Part shown: positions 7,693-17,484 of the stretch, piece after piece
Position numbering within the stretch: the stretch's first letter is position 1
Layout: each line of letters starts with the position of its first letter
Origin: Spirochaetales bacterium
Lineage (GTDB): Bacteria; Spirochaetota; Spirochaetia; SZUA-6; RPPD01
Direction of reading: 5' to 3'
Length of the DNA: 61,201 bases
Assembly: GCA_016934415.1 (NCBI GenBank)
Contig: JAFGSW010000100.1
Location: 1 to 61,201 of the forward strand
Made by a program: the position numbers and the translations under genes
The notes under the pieces: model-generated
The model's input: the letters and a program-made list of their open reading frames with translations, nothing else
What the model was told of the DNA's origin: nothing
The model's database searches: none

Positions 7693-8957
7693 TGCGACCA
7701 CCGGACGAATTGACGGCATGGAATGGTCGGTATCCCGGCTGTGGTAATAAAGACGGAATGTCCGCCGTAAGGGAGATGTGTCGGGTGGACGCATGTGTGG
7801 ATTGTGAAGGCCGCTGGCTCGATTACGCCGACTCCGACGCGATTTCGCTCCCATTCGGGATACACTTGCAATGGTTCGCCGCCGAGGACGAGGGACGTAC
7901 CGAGGAACCGACAGAGCACAAAATCAAGAAAGCGCGCGAGGAAGGGCGTGTCGCCAAGTCGTACGAGCTCAGTTCGTCGGTGATCCTCATCATCGGCACC
8001 GGAGCGCTTGGGATTCTTTCATCGCATATTTTGGAAACCTTCATCTCAATGATGCGCTTTTTCTTCGAGCGCTCGGCCGACGTTGCCATCCTCGAAAACG
8101 GCGCGGCCGTGCGCGCCTTTTTCGAGTATTTCATCCGGTTGGCGGCCCCGCTCCTCATCATCGTTTTTATCGTGGCCGCCCTCGTCAACCTCATTCAGGT
8201 CGGGTTTTTATTCACGGTTAAGCCGCTGGTGCCCGATTTTACGAGGATCGCTCCGCGCTTCGGGCGCTATTTCAAGCGCGCGCTGTTCTCCGCCGAGGCG
8301 GGATTTAACTTCCTCAAATCGATCGCCAAAGTGGTGGTCATCGGGATCATCGGCTTTTTAAACATCCAGGCCGAGTTCAACCGTCTCATGAACCTGATGC
8401 ATATGCACTTTTTTCAGGCGTTCACCTACACTGCCCAGCTTGTCTTCCGCATCGTGCTCGAAACGGGCCTCGTCCTTCTGGTCGTGTCGATCATCGATTA
8501 CCTTTTCGTGCGCCGGCAGTACCGCGAGCAATTGAAGATGTCGAAGCAGGAGGTGAAGGAAGAGAGGAAAATGTACGAGGGCGACCCGCTTATCCGCTCG
8601 CGGCTGCGCGAGCGCATGCGCGAGGTCATGCTCAGGAACATGATGAAAGCCGTGCCCAAGGCGGACGTCGTCATCACCAACCCGACTCATTTCGCCGTGG
8701 CCCTCGAATGGGACCGGCTACGCATGGCGGCACCCACGGTCACGGCCAAAGGAGCCGATCACGTGGCCGCTAACATCAAGGCCGTCGCCGCCGAGCACGG
8801 GGTGGCAATCATTGAAAACAAGCCGCTGGCGCGCACCCTCTACGACGAGGTGGATATCGGGGAGACGATCCCGGAAAAGTTTTATGAGGTGTTGGCCACG
8901 ATTTTGGCGCACGTGTACCAGATGAAGGGAACGAAGCTCGCCGCCGTGAACGGGTGA
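7689..8957 (+). CDS. flhB: Flagellar export switch protein FlhB with Cys-rich N-terminal extension
   Basis: This is the substrate-specificity switch of the export apparatus. The conserved FlhB start (LQWFAAEDEGRTEEPTEHKI) appears only at about residue 60; four transmembrane helices follow, then the cytoplasmic domain with the self-cleavage motif NPTH at 331-334. The first about 60 residues are an unusual extension with Cys 18, 31, 36 and 39. The ATG at 7689 has a strong Shine-Dalgarno (gggagg, about six bases upstream) and overlaps the fliR stop, which supports this start. Internal Met codons at residues 23 and 30 are weaker alternatives. Total 422 residues, against about 350-380 usual. Confidence 0.94.
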   Translation: MMRPPDELTAWNGRYPGCGNKDGMSAVREMCRVDACVDCEGRWLDYADSDAISLPFGIHLQWFAAEDEGRTEEPTEHKIKKAREEGRVAKSYELSSSVILIIGTGALGILSSHILETFISMMRFFFERSADVAILENGAAVRAFFEYFIRLAAPLLIIVFIVAALVNLIQVGFLFTVKPLVPDFTRIAPRFGRYFKRALFSAEAGFNFLKSIAKVVVIGIIGFLNIQAEFNRLMNLMHMHFFQAFTYTAQLVFRIVLETGLVLLVVSIIDYLFVRRQYREQLKMSKQEVKEERKMYEGDPLIRSRLRERMREVMLRNMMKAVPKADVVITNPTHFAVALEWDRLRMAAPTVTAKGADHVAANIKAVAAEHGVAIIENKPLARTLYDEVDIGETIPEKFYEVLATILAHVYQMKGTKLAAVNG

Positions 8958-8993
8958 GTGGTGGCGTATTTGAAGGTATATAGGTAAAAGCAT

Positions 8994-11078
8994 ATGGCTG
9001 ACGTACAAAGATTTTTCGGTTTTCTCTCTCGGGGACGGAGCGATATTGTCATCGCGGTGTTTGTCATCGTCATCGTGATGATGCTTCTCATCCCGCTTCC
9101 GGACTTTCTCCTCGACTTCTTCCTCGCCATCAACCTGTTCGTGAGCCTGCTCGTCATCCTCATCGTTCTGTTCACGAGACGCGCACTCGACTTTTCGGTC
9201 TTCCCGACGCTTCTCCTCATCCTCACGGTTTTCGGGTTGGCCCTGAACGTGTCCTCGACACGGCTCATCCTCTCGCAGGGGGCGAAGTTCAACAGCCTCA
9301 TGATCCGGGGGTTCGGCGGATTTGTCACCGGAGCGTCCGGACTCGAGGGGCTCGTCATCGGACTCATCATCTTCATCATCATCATCGCCGTGCAATTCGT
9401 GGTCATCACCAAGGGCGCGACGCGCGTCGCCGAAGTGGCCGCCCGCTTTACCCTCGACGCACTGCCCGGCAAGCAGATGGCGATCGAGGCAGAATACAAT
9501 TCGGGGCTGATCACCGAGGAGGAGGCGACGCGTCGGAAGAACGATATGCAGCGCGAGGTCGACTTCTACGGGGCCATGGACGGCGCCTCCAAGTTCATCT
9601 CGGGCAATGTCAAGATCGGCATCTTCATAACCCTCGTCAACATGATAGCCGGGCTTATTGTCGGCATGACACTGCACGGGGAGACGTGGGAAACAGCCTT
9701 CTCCACGTATATTCGCCTCACCATAGGCGACGGGCTCATTACACAATTGCCGGCACTGCTCGTCTCGACCGCCACCGGCATCATCGTCACAAGGGCGGTG
9801 TCGGACGCCACCTTCGGCAAGGACGTCACCAAGCAATTCGCCCGGCAGGCCACGCCGTTCTTCGTCGGCGCGGCGTTCCTCTTCATTATGGGCTTCTTGC
9901 CAGGCTTCCCGACCGTCGTTCTCTGGATCCTGGCCGTGGGACTGTTCCTGCTCGGCCTGTTCCTCTCGCGCCGAATCATTTCCACCGAAGAAAAGGAAAA
10001 ACTCAAGGAGGTGAGTGCGCGTGAGAAGGAGGCGGCGCCGGAAGTATCGCCGGTCGTGCCCCTCGATCCCATCTCCCTCGAGCTCGGATACGGACTCATT
10101 CCGCTGGTGGACAAGGAACACGGAGCCGAGCTGCTTGACCGGATTACGCGCATCCGTCGAGAATCGGCCCTCGACTTGGGGCTCGTCGTGCCCCGCATTC
10201 GCATCATCGACAACATGCGTCTCGAACCGTCGGAATACTGCTTCAAGATAAAAGGCGTGGAAGTCGGGAGGGGAACAATCCGCATGGGCAATTACCTCGC
10301 CATCAATCCCGCCGGAGAGAAGGAGGAGATTCCGGGCGAGGACACGCGAGAACCCACCTTCGGCCTGCCGGCCCGCTGGATATCGGAGGAGCACCGGGAA
10401 AGGGCCGAGCAGCTTGGGTACACCGTGGTCGATCCGCCCTCGATCATCGCCACCCACCTCACCGAGATCATCAAGCGCAATTCTTCGCAGATCCTTGGGC
10501 GCCAGGAAATACAGTCGATTCTCAACGCCCTGAAGACCGATTACCCGGCCGTCGTTGAGGACGTGAGCAAAGTGATCGGCACCGGCGAGATCCTGAAGGT
10601 GCTCCAGGGACTTCTCGAGGAGCGCGTCTCCATCAGAAATATCGTGGTCATCCTGGAGACCCTTGCCGATTTCGCACCGGTCACCAAAGACGTCACCTTC
10701 CTGATTGAAAAATGCAGGCAGAGTCTGGGCCGGCAGATCTGTTTACAGTACGCGGACGAATCAAAAACCCTGCGCGTGCTCACCGTCCATCCCGATCTGG
10801 AAAAGAAAATCATCGGTTCGAGCGTGGACACGGGCAAGGGACTATCCGCCGCGCTCGAGCCGGTGCTCCAGCGTAACTGGATCACGGCCTGCGCCAATGC
10901 CGTGCGCATGGCGCAGAATAAGGGGCATGTTCCTGTTATCTTGTGTTCGGAAGCGGCCCGGCCATTGGTCAAGTCATCGACGCGGCGCGATCTGCCCGAG
11001 CTTGTCGTTCTTTCCGTCCCGGAGATCAGCCAGGAGATGCGCATCGAGTCGCTGGGAGAGATCAAAGTGGATGTCTAG
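8994..11078 (+). CDS. flhA: Flagellar export gate protein FlhA
   Basis: This is the largest export gate subunit (694 residues). The N-terminal half has about eight transmembrane helices and the conserved FHIPEP-type cytoplasmic loop region (GQMAIEAEYNSGLITEEEATRRKNDM is represented at about residues 160-185). The C-terminal half is the soluble substrate-chaperone docking domain. The length and order after flhB are standard. The start ATG follows a weak Shine-Dalgarno (tatagg). It is the last gene before a 241-base gap carrying a repeat. Confidence 0.97.
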   Translation: MADVQRFFGFLSRGRSDIVIAVFVIVIVMMLLIPLPDFLLDFFLAINLFVSLLVILIVLFTRRALDFSVFPTLLLILTVFGLALNVSSTRLILSQGAKFNSLMIRGFGGFVTGASGLEGLVIGLIIFIIIIAVQFVVITKGATRVAEVAARFTLDALPGKQMAIEAEYNSGLITEEEATRRKNDMQREVDFYGAMDGASKFISGNVKIGIFITLVNMIAGLIVGMTLHGETWETAFSTYIRLTIGDGLITQLPALLVSTATGIIVTRAVSDATFGKDVTKQFARQATPFFVGAAFLFIMGFLPGFPTVVLWILAVGLFLLGLFLSRRIISTEEKEKLKEVSAREKEAAPEVSPVVPLDPISLELGYGLIPLVDKEHGAELLDRITRIRRESALDLGLVVPRIRIIDNMRLEPSEYCFKIKGVEVGRGTIRMGNYLAINPAGEKEEIPGEDTREPTFGLPARWISEEHRERAEQLGYTVVDPPSIIATHLTEIIKRNSSQILGRQEIQSILNALKTDYPAVVEDVSKVIGTGEILKVLQGLLEERVSIRNIVVILETLADFAPVTKDVTFLIEKCRQSLGRQICLQYADESKTLRVLTVHPDLEKKIIGSSVDTGKGLSAALEPVLQRNWITACANAVRMAQNKGHVPVILCSEAARPLVKSSTRRDLPELVVLSVPEISQEMRIESLGEIKVDV

Positions 11079-11127
11079 GAGATGATTTATGATTATGCAC
11101 GAAATAAAAAGTCTCGGCGAATAGAAA

Positions 11128-11255
11128 ACAGCCACAGAGGCACAGAGGACACAGAGAAGAAAGGGGCGGGCAGGAATATAATGTTGAAATATCGTTCAGC
11201 CGCGGTTTATTCATTTTTTTCCCCCTTTGTGATCTCTGTGTCTCTGTGGCTTATC
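11128..11255. repeat. Dispersed intergenic inverted repeat (CCACAGAGG type)
   Basis: The left arm at 11131-11160 is built from CACAGAGG-like units and the right arm at 11233-11251 reads as its reverse complement (tctctgtgtctctgtggct), with about 70 bases between. Repeats of this CACAGAG composition occur between genes in many unrelated bacterial genomes, where spurious translations read HRGTEDTE. It fills the gap between flhA and flhF and holds no gene. Confidence 0.7.
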
Positions 11256-11319
11256 ATCTCTGTCCGAAAAAAGACGCATGTGGGTTTGAAGGACCCGTGC
11301 ACGACTAGAGAGAGAGGGT

Positions 11320-12510
11320 ATGCAATACTTTACGATTCAAGCGAAAACGCACCGCGAAGCCATCGAAAACATGAGGAACCAGTACGGCGAGTACGCGAAG
11401 ATCCTCACCTACCGCAATGTGCGCCTGGGGGGGGTCCTGGGCCTGTTCGGAAGCAAAGGGGTCGAGCTCACCGGCTACCTGTCGAACGAGGAAAAACCGA
11501 AAGTCACGCTTGAGGAAGGCAAGCTCAAGGTGCTCGAGGCGGCCAGGAAAGAGCAGACACTCAACTACATTCTCAAGGAAATCAAGGAGCTCAAGCGCGG
11601 TTTGCCGGCGAACGGCGAGACGGGTTCCGGCTTTGGCCCCGGCCCTGGCTACGGCCAACATCCCTCGCTTGAAAAGCTGAGAGAACTCATGCAGCAGAAC
11701 GATTTTCCCCAGTCGTTCGCCAATGAGATGGTGGAGCGCGCCCGGGAGCGTTTTTCACTCACCGAACTTGAGGATTTTACGAGCCTGGAAAACGCCGTCA
11801 TCGACTGGATCGCGGAAAAAATCCCGACAGCGCCGCCCGAGCCGGAGGACCAAAAACCGCGGGTGCTCATCATCGTGGGGCCCACCGGGGTCGGCAAGAC
11901 GACGACCATCGCCAAGCTGGCCGCCCTTTACGGCCTCGAGAGCGAGGGGAAAACGGCCCGCCGGGTGCGCATCGTCACCATCGACAGCTACAGGATCGGG
12001 GCGAAAAAACAGATAGAAATTTACGGTGAGATCATGCGCATCCCGGTCTCCTCCGCCGAGACGCGGGAGGACTTGAAAAAGCTCATCGCCCTGCACGCGG
12101 ACGCCGAGATCATCCTCATCGACACCATCGGCAAAAGCCAGCGCGATTATCGCAAACTCGCCGAGATGAAAGAGATACTCGACGGGGCGGGAAGTAAGCC
12201 GGAAGTGCACCTGGCGGTAAGTGCCACCACCAAAACGAGGGATCTGGAGGAAATATTCCAGCAGTACGAACCCTTCGGGTACTCGCGCGTCATCGTCACA
12301 AAACTTGACGAAACGTCCCAAATCGGTAGTATTTTAAGCGTAGTGGCGAAAAAGGGAAAGCCGATATCTTTCCTGACTGACGGCCAGAAAGTGCCCCAGG
12401 ACATAGAGCCGTCATCCCTGGTGCGCCTCCTCCTCAACCTGGAAGGCTTTCATGTCAATAGGGATTACATTGAGAACAAATACGGCGCTCAACGCCGGGC
12501 GGCAGGATGA
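11320..12510 (+). CDS. flhF: Flagellar placement GTPase FlhF
   Basis: This is the SRP-type GTPase that sets the position and number of flagella. It has an N-terminal variable domain (1-110), an NG-type helical domain (115-170), and the GTPase core with Walker A GPTGVGKTTT (187-196), DTIGKSQRDY (switch region) and TKLDETSQ (base specificity). At 396 residues it is typical. The Shine-Dalgarno is agagagagggt before ATG 11320. The next gene is its usual partner flhG. Confidence 0.95.
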   Translation: MQYFTIQAKTHREAIENMRNQYGEYAKILTYRNVRLGGVLGLFGSKGVELTGYLSNEEKPKVTLEEGKLKVLEAARKEQTLNYILKEIKELKRGLPANGETGSGFGPGPGYGQHPSLEKLRELMQQNDFPQSFANEMVERARERFSLTELEDFTSLENAVIDWIAEKIPTAPPEPEDQKPRVLIIVGPTGVGKTTTIAKLAALYGLESEGKTARRVRIVTIDSYRIGAKKQIEIYGEIMRIPVSSAETREDLKKLIALHADAEIILIDTIGKSQRDYRKLAEMKEILDGAGSKPEVHLAVSATTKTRDLEEIFQQYEPFGYSRVIVTKLDETSQIGSILSVVAKKGKPISFLTDGQKVPQDIEPSSLVRLLLNLEGFHVNRDYIENKYGAQRRAAG

Positions 12511-12566
12511 CGGACGTGAACATGCCGGGACCGGCGGAGCATTTCATAAATCAGGAGTGAACGCAT

Positions 12567-13436
12567 ATGGCTGATCAAGCCGAAAAACTCCGCGAGCTCA
12601 TGCAAACGCGGGCGGAAAAAACGAAACACAACACGAGGATCATCGCCGTGTCGAGCGGCAAGGGAGGCGTCGGAAAGACCAACATCGCCATCAATCTGGC
12701 CATCGCCTTCGCCCGGCTTGGGAAGAGAGTGATCGTCATGGACGCCGATCTGGGCCTTGCCAATGTCAACGTCGTCCTCGGCGTCATACCGAAATACAAC
12801 CTCTATCACCTCATTCGCCGTCAAAAGAAGCTCTCCGACATCATCATGGACACCGAATACGGCATCCAGATCGTGGCGGGCGCCTCGGGATTTTCGAAGA
12901 TCGCGAACCTCTCCGAGGACGAGCGCACCAACTTCATCCAGGAACTCCACGAGCTGTCAAATGCCGACATCGTCATCATCGACACCGGCGCGGGCGTGTC
13001 GAACAATGTCATTTCTTTCATCGCCGCGGCCGACGACGTGATCATCGTCACGACGCCGGAGCCGACCGCCATCACCGACGCCTACGGAATCATCAAGATC
13101 ATCGCCACCGAAGTGGACAACCTGGAGCTGGGCCTGAAGCTGGTCGTCAATCGGGTCGGGTCGGTGTCGGAGGGCAAACGCGTCGCCAACCGCGTCATCA
13201 GCATCGCCTCCCATTTCCTCAACCTCAAGGTCGATTACCTGGGGTTCGTCTTCCAGGACAAGCTCGTGCACAGCGCGGTCATCAGCCAGAAACCGTTTTT
13301 CGTTCTTGATGAAAAAAGCCGGGCCGCCATCTGCATCAAACACCTCGTCGGCCGGCTGGAAAACATAGAATACAAGGAAGGGAAGGGTATTTCACGGTTC
13401 TTGCGCAAACTCATGAAAGCGGGAGGAGAAAGCTGA
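12567..13436 (+). CDS. flhG: FlhG (YlxH/FleN) MinD-like ATPase
   Basis: This is the ParA/MinD family ATPase that limits flagellar number and stimulates FlhF. The N-terminus contains [10 protein letters not shown] (residues 3-12), the activator helix motif of FlhG. The deviant Walker [10 protein letters not shown] is at 30-38, with [15 protein letters not shown] and IDTGAGVS following. The C-terminal amphipathic region ([10 protein letters not shown]) would be the membrane-targeting sequence. 289 residues, normal. Shine-Dalgarno caggagtg precedes the ATG. Confidence 0.95.
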   Translation: MADQAEKLRELMQTRAEKTKHNTRIIAVSSGKGGVGKTNIAINLAIAFARLGKRVIVMDADLGLANVNVVLGVIPKYNLYHLIRRQKKLSDIIMDTEYGIQIVAGASGFSKIANLSEDERTNFIQELHELSNADIVIIDTGAGVSNNVISFIAAADDVIIVTTPEPTAITDAYGIIKIIATEVDNLELGLKLVVNRVGSVSEGKRVANRVISIASHFLNLKVDYLGFVFQDKLVHSAVISQKPFFVLDEKSRAAICIKHLVGRLENIEYKEGKGISRFLRKLMKAGGES

Positions 13437-13507
13437 ACGAAATTGAAAAAGGATACGGAGCACTCCATGTCCTCCGAACGGAGACGCGCACACGTCGAAG
13501 GCTCAAC

Positions 13508-13536
13508 TTGACGGCGGGTTTTTTTTCCCGTACACT
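13508..13536 (+). promoter_or_regulatory. Putative sigma-70 promoter for the fliA segment
   Basis: TTGACG at 13508-13513 and TACACT at 13531-13536 are separated by exactly 17 bp. The spacer contains a run of eight T flanked by GGG and CCC. The predicted transcript starts near 13543, shortly before the GTG of the next gene. It would allow the sigma-28-type factor gene to be transcribed by housekeeping polymerase independently of the long upstream operon. Confidence 0.6.
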
Positions 13537-13554
13537 TTTTTAGGAGAGTGAAGA

Positions 13555-14388
13555 GTGGATAAGGCGTTCACGGTACGCTGGAATATCATCGGATTCGCGG
13601 GGGGCGGGGCGTTTTTCCTTTCCTTTCTTCTGGGAATCCTCAGCGGGAACCCGTTTTTCACAATTCTTTTACGCGCTTTCATATTCGGAATCGTATTTGC
13701 GCTTTTAGGCGGCGGAGCCGCCTTCCTCGTGGACCGATTCATCCCTCAGATATCCGGAGGAGAGGAGGAGGGGGCGGATACGGGACGGCGCACCGGTCAA
13801 GGATCCAATGTCAATATTGTGCTGGAAGGCAAACGCTCGGTCGGAGAAGATTCGATCGAAGAATTGACGCTCGATGAGAACGAACCGGCGCGAAGAGAAA
13901 GTGGGGAAAGAGACGCATTCGGCGCTTCCGCCGACGAAACATATGCAGGAGTGGACGACTCCTCCCTTGGTTCGCTTGATGACGACGTGAGTCAGGCCTC
14001 GTCCATCGGCGCGGATTTTGCGGAAGACCTTATTTCGCCGGAGCAACCTTCCTCATACCCCGGCGACGGAACGAACGAGGACGAGAAAACCCGGAATGAC
14101 GAAATCGGTTTCGCCGCGCAGAGCACCGCCCAGGAGAAAACGGCGGACGGCCCCGCTGGTATGGAGCGGGAAAAAAGCCTGGCGGAAGGGGATCTCGACG
14201 TACTCCCCGACATGAGCAGTTTTGAAAGCTCTTTCTCACCGGTGACGAGCAGTGGAATGGTGACCGATACCGATTCATTCGAAAACTTCGGGACCGATTC
14301 ACTGAAAAAGAGCGATATGGACCAGGATCCGGAATCATATGTAAAGGCGGTGAGAACAATCTTGAAGAGAGACGAGGGGAAAAAATAA
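13555..14388 (+). CDS. Membrane protein of unknown function between flhG and fliA
   Basis: Family not recognised. The protein starts with GTG after aggagag. Two hydrophobic helices lie at about residues 10-28 and 33-58, followed by a long acidic, Ser/Asp/Glu-rich and probably disordered tail (about 65-255), and a short basic C-terminal helix ([16 protein letters not shown]). Proteins of this kind sit between flhG and the sigma gene in other spirochaete motility operons as far as I recall, so a flagellar role is plausible. Its stop overlaps the next ATG by one base. Confidence 0.75.
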   Translation: MDKAFTVRWNIIGFAGGGAFFLSFLLGILSGNPFFTILLRAFIFGIVFALLGGGAAFLVDRFIPQISGGEEEGADTGRRTGQGSNVNIVLEGKRSVGEDSIEELTLDENEPARRESGERDAFGASADETYAGVDDSSLGSLDDDVSQASSIGADFAEDLISPEQPSSYPGDGTNEDEKTRNDEIGFAAQSTAQEKTADGPAGMEREKSLAEGDLDVLPDMSSFESSFSPVTSSGMVTDTDSFENFGTDSLKKSDMDQDPESYVKAVRTILKRDEGKK

Positions 14389-15176
14389 TGAGCGAAAACG
14401 TTTTGGCCGATAAAAGCGAAGACGATCTCTGGCGGAAATACAGGAAGACCAAGGACCCCGCTATCCGTGACCACCTCATCAAGAAATACGCCCCTCTCGT
14501 CAAATACGTCGCAGGCAAAGTGGCCGTGGGCATGCCGCACAATGTCGAATTCGACGATCTCGTCGGCTATGGCGTCTTCGGGCTTTTCGATGCCGTCGAG
14601 AAATTCGATCCCGACAAACACGTGAAATTCAAAACCTACGCCGTGACCCGCATCCGCGGCTCGATTTTCGACGAACTCCGCTCCATCGATTGGGTGCCGC
14701 GGTCGGTGCGGCAGAAAACCCGAGAAATCGAAGAAACGATCACGGGCGTCGAGGCGCAGCTGGGACGGGCCGCGACCGACAAGGAAATCGCCGACGCCCT
14801 CCACGTGTCGGTTGAGGAGTTCCAGGACCTCATGCTCAAGATCTCGGGCACGTCGATCATGTCGATCAATGACGTCTGGCACGGAGGAGAGGAGGCCGAC
14901 AAAATCTCAATCGTGGAGAGCATCGAATCTCCCGCCAGCCTCAATCCGGAAGTAATCGTAGAGAAGGACGAGATCAAGAAGGTCATCATACAGGCGATCG
15001 GCGATTTGCCGGAAAAGGAAAAGAAGGTGCTCGTACTGTATTATTACGAGGATCTCACGCTCAAAGAGATAGGCGAGGTGCTCGAAGTGACGGAATCGCG
15101 CGTCTCACAGCTGCATACGAAAGCTATCATGCGTCTCAGAACCAAGCTCCTCAACTTGAAGAAAGGAATCGTTTAA
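14388..15176 (+). CDS. fliA: RNA polymerase sigma factor FliA/WhiG (sigma-28 family)
   Basis: This sigma factor directs late flagellar gene transcription. It shows region 2 ([38 protein letters not shown] and [19 protein letters not shown]), region 3 ([16 protein letters not shown]) and region 4 ([40 protein letters not shown]). At 262 residues it is normal for the family. The ATG overlaps the preceding stop. Flagellin at 30890 carries a possible target promoter. Confidence 0.95.
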   Translation: MSENVLADKSEDDLWRKYRKTKDPAIRDHLIKKYAPLVKYVAGKVAVGMPHNVEFDDLVGYGVFGLFDAVEKFDPDKHVKFKTYAVTRIRGSIFDELRSIDWVPRSVRQKTREIEETITGVEAQLGRAATDKEIADALHVSVEEFQDLMLKISGTSIMSINDVWHGGEEADKISIVESIESPASLNPEVIVEKDEIKKVIIQAIGDLPEKEKKVLVLYYYEDLTLKEIGEVLEVTESRVSQLHTKAIMRLRTKLLNLKKGIV

Positions 15177-15179
15177 ACC

Positions 15180-17126
15180 GTGGCTGTGAGCCTTTCGCAA
15201 ATCAGAGCTTTCATGCAGAACCAGAGCCAGATCGATAAGGCCAATCAATCGATCGAGGCTTCCGGCGCAACCCTTGAGGATGCTCTGCGCGAGGCGTCGA
15301 TACAGCTTGGAATTCCCGTAAAAAAAATGGTGTACGAGGTGATCCAGAAAGGCGGGGTATCAGGATTAAAAGGAAAGGCGCCGTGGCGGATAACGGCATA
15401 TGCCCAGGCGAAAGAAGCGGCGATTCCGTCGAAATACGAGGAGGACTTCATCTTCGGAGATGCCGGGAAAAACGCCGACGAGGAGGTTAAGAACAAGGAC
15501 GGCCAGGTATGCGTACGGCGACAACCGGACGGCATCTTCATGAAAGCGATTCCACCGACCGGAACCGGGAAAAAGGCATCGCTTTCCATCGCCAAGGAAA
15601 TACTCATGCGGAGGAAAATAGATAATTACGACGTGTCGATTGTTGAAAAAATCGTGAAACGCGCCGACAACCAATATGTACGAATCGCTCCTTACCAATA
15701 CAATCCTTCAGCGGATCCGGTGCTTTCCATTACAATAACAGAAATGGAGATGAAGGCATACCTTATAATACAGCCGCCCGGGGCCGGAGGCGCGGACTTG
15801 AGCGCGGATATCATTCGGGCGTTCATGAAGAACAACCGGGTGACGTTCGGCGTCAAGGAAGACGTTCTTGCGTCTATCGAGGACAACCCGGTTTATAATG
15901 AAGAAATACTGGTTGCCGAGGGCGTGAAGCCCAAGAACGGAGCGGACGCCGCGATCGTATACAATTTCAAGGTCGATCACTCAACAATCGATTTCAAGGA
16001 GAAAAACGGACGGATCGACTTTAAGGAACTCAACCTGATAGAAAACGTGGTGGCCGGGCAGCAACTGGCGAAGAAAACGCCGCCCGAGCCGGGACAGCTC
16101 GGACATACGGTCACAGGAAAAACCATGCCCGCCAAATCGGGAAAAGACGTGGCCGTCACCGTCGGGAAAAACGTAAAGCTTTCCGAGGATCGATCGATGG
16201 CCATTGCAGAGATAAACGGGCAGGTGATTCTCCTCAACGGCAAGATCAATGTAGAGCCCGTTTACACCGTCACCAGCGACGTCAATCCTCATACCGGCAA
16301 TATTATTTTCCTGGGGACGGTCGTGATACGAGGTAGTGTCGAGGACGGATATTCGGTGAAGGCGGCCGGCAATATCGAGGTGAACGGGAACGTGGGCAAA
16401 GCCCTTCTCGACGCCGACGGCGACGTCATCATCCATCAGGGAATGATGGGACGGAACGAAGGCCGGGTGCGGGCTGGAAAAAACGTCTACGCAAAATTCA
16501 TCGAACACGCGCAGGTGGAGGCCGAGGAAAGCGTGTACGTCTCGGACGGCATTCTGCATTCCATCGTCGACGCCAACAAGAAAATCATCTGCCAGGGGCG
16601 GCGGGCCTCCATCGTCGGCGGCCGTCTCCGGGCGGCCGAGGAAATCAATGCCAAGAACCTGGGATCGATCGCCGGTGCGGAAACAATCCTCGAAGTAGGA
16701 TATGATCCAAAGAGCAAGGAAAAACTCGTGGGGTTGCAGGGGAAGAGCGAGCTTCTGACAAAAGAGCTCGAGGAAATCAACAGGAACCTGACGACCCTTG
16801 AAAACTTGAAAAAGATACAAAAAAAGCTGCCCGATGAAAAACAGAAATTTTACGACGAGTTGTCGGAAAAGAAAATCGCCGCGCTCACCGAAATGGAACA
16901 CGCCAAGCAGTCGATCGAAGAGATCAAGGCGTATCTGGGTTCTCTGAAAATCAAGGGCAAAATATCAGCTTCTGAACGGGTGTTCCCGGGAGTGAAGATT
17001 TGCCTCAAGGACGTGATGGACCGGGTGAGGGTGGAACAGAAATCGGTGACCTACGTGCTGGAGGACAAGCGCATCCGCATGACGCGCTATGAGCCGGGCA
17101 CACAGGAGCGCGCGAGGAGGCGTTAA
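15180..17126 (+). CDS. fapA: FapA/DUF342 family protein with Jag-N-like N-terminus
   Basis: This protein belongs to the flagellar assembly protein A family, whose repeated beta-helix region resembles polymer-forming cell-shape proteins. Residues about 20-75 (ATLEDALREASIQLGIPVKK...VSGLKGKAPWRITAY) resemble the Jag-N domain of KhpB. The central part (about 180-470) is the DUF342 region with GxV/GNI beta repeats, and residues 500-580 form a coiled coil (LTKELEEINRNLTTLENLKKI). It starts with GTG four bases after fliA. At 648 residues it is typical. Its exact biochemical role is unknown. Confidence 0.88.
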   Translation: MAVSLSQIRAFMQNQSQIDKANQSIEASGATLEDALREASIQLGIPVKKMVYEVIQKGGVSGLKGKAPWRITAYAQAKEAAIPSKYEEDFIFGDAGKNADEEVKNKDGQVCVRRQPDGIFMKAIPPTGTGKKASLSIAKEILMRRKIDNYDVSIVEKIVKRADNQYVRIAPYQYNPSADPVLSITITEMEMKAYLIIQPPGAGGADLSADIIRAFMKNNRVTFGVKEDVLASIEDNPVYNEEILVAEGVKPKNGADAAIVYNFKVDHSTIDFKEKNGRIDFKELNLIENVVAGQQLAKKTPPEPGQLGHTVTGKTMPAKSGKDVAVTVGKNVKLSEDRSMAIAEINGQVILLNGKINVEPVYTVTSDVNPHTGNIIFLGTVVIRGSVEDGYSVKAAGNIEVNGNVGKALLDADGDVIIHQGMMGRNEGRVRAGKNVYAKFIEHAQVEAEESVYVSDGILHSIVDANKKIICQGRRASIVGGRLRAAEEINAKNLGSIAGAETILEVGYDPKSKEKLVGLQGKSELLTKELEEINRNLTTLENLKKIQKKLPDEKQKFYDELSEKKIAALTEMEHAKQSIEEIKAYLGSLKIKGKISASERVFPGVKICLKDVMDRVRVEQKSVTYVLEDKRIRMTRYEPGTQERARRR

Positions 17127-17128
17127 GG

Positions 17129-17443
17129 ATGCCCATCCTCCCGATCGATCTTCAAACGCTTTTCGCCCAGATGAACCAGGTCGGAAAGGAACAGTCCACG
17201 CTCAAGGAGGGCGCGGCGATTCAGAGTTCCATGCAGGGCATGGGGGTCGTCAAACAGGCCGAGCAGAGGGACTCGTCAGTGAACGAAAGCCAGAACGTGG
17301 GCGAAGGCGTCGAGAGCCTGAAGAACGAGGGGAAAAAGCAGCGCGAAAAAAGCAGGGGGAAAAAGCGCGAAAGGGAAAAGGAGGAAAAGAAGGAATATTT
17401 CTCCGACCCGGCCCTCGGCCATCATATCGATATAAAAAGCTGA
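17129..17443 (+). CDS. Small charged hypothetical protein, spirochaete-type
   Basis: A 104-residue soluble protein. The N-terminus (PIDLQTLFAQMNQVGKEQ) is followed by a Gln/Ser-rich stretch and a strongly basic and acidic mixed segment (residues 65-90, KKQREKSRGKKREREKEEKK), ending in LGHHIDIKS. I recall small proteins with this start and end following FapA in other spirochaetes, but no function is known to me. It starts two bases after the fapA stop. Confidence 0.7.
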   Translation: MPILPIDLQTLFAQMNQVGKEQSTLKEGAAIQSSMQGMGVVKQAEQRDSSVNESQNVGEGVESLKNEGKKQREKSRGKKREREKEEKKEYFSDPALGHHIDIKS

Positions 17444-17484
17444 TGGGGCGTTTTCGCGCACCGAAAAACGGATAAAGGAAACCG

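Noticed and set aside
8718..10457. 579-codon open frame opposite flhA
   Set aside because: Antisense shadow rich in Asp/Glu/His/Arg; flhA is clearly the real gene.
14386..14413. TAAT-N16-GCCGATAA, a near-perfect sigma-28 promoter at the fliA start
   Set aside because: GCCGAT AA encodes Ala-Asp-Lys in frame and the same octamer occurs in metE and near yraN by coding chance; spacing is 16, not 15.
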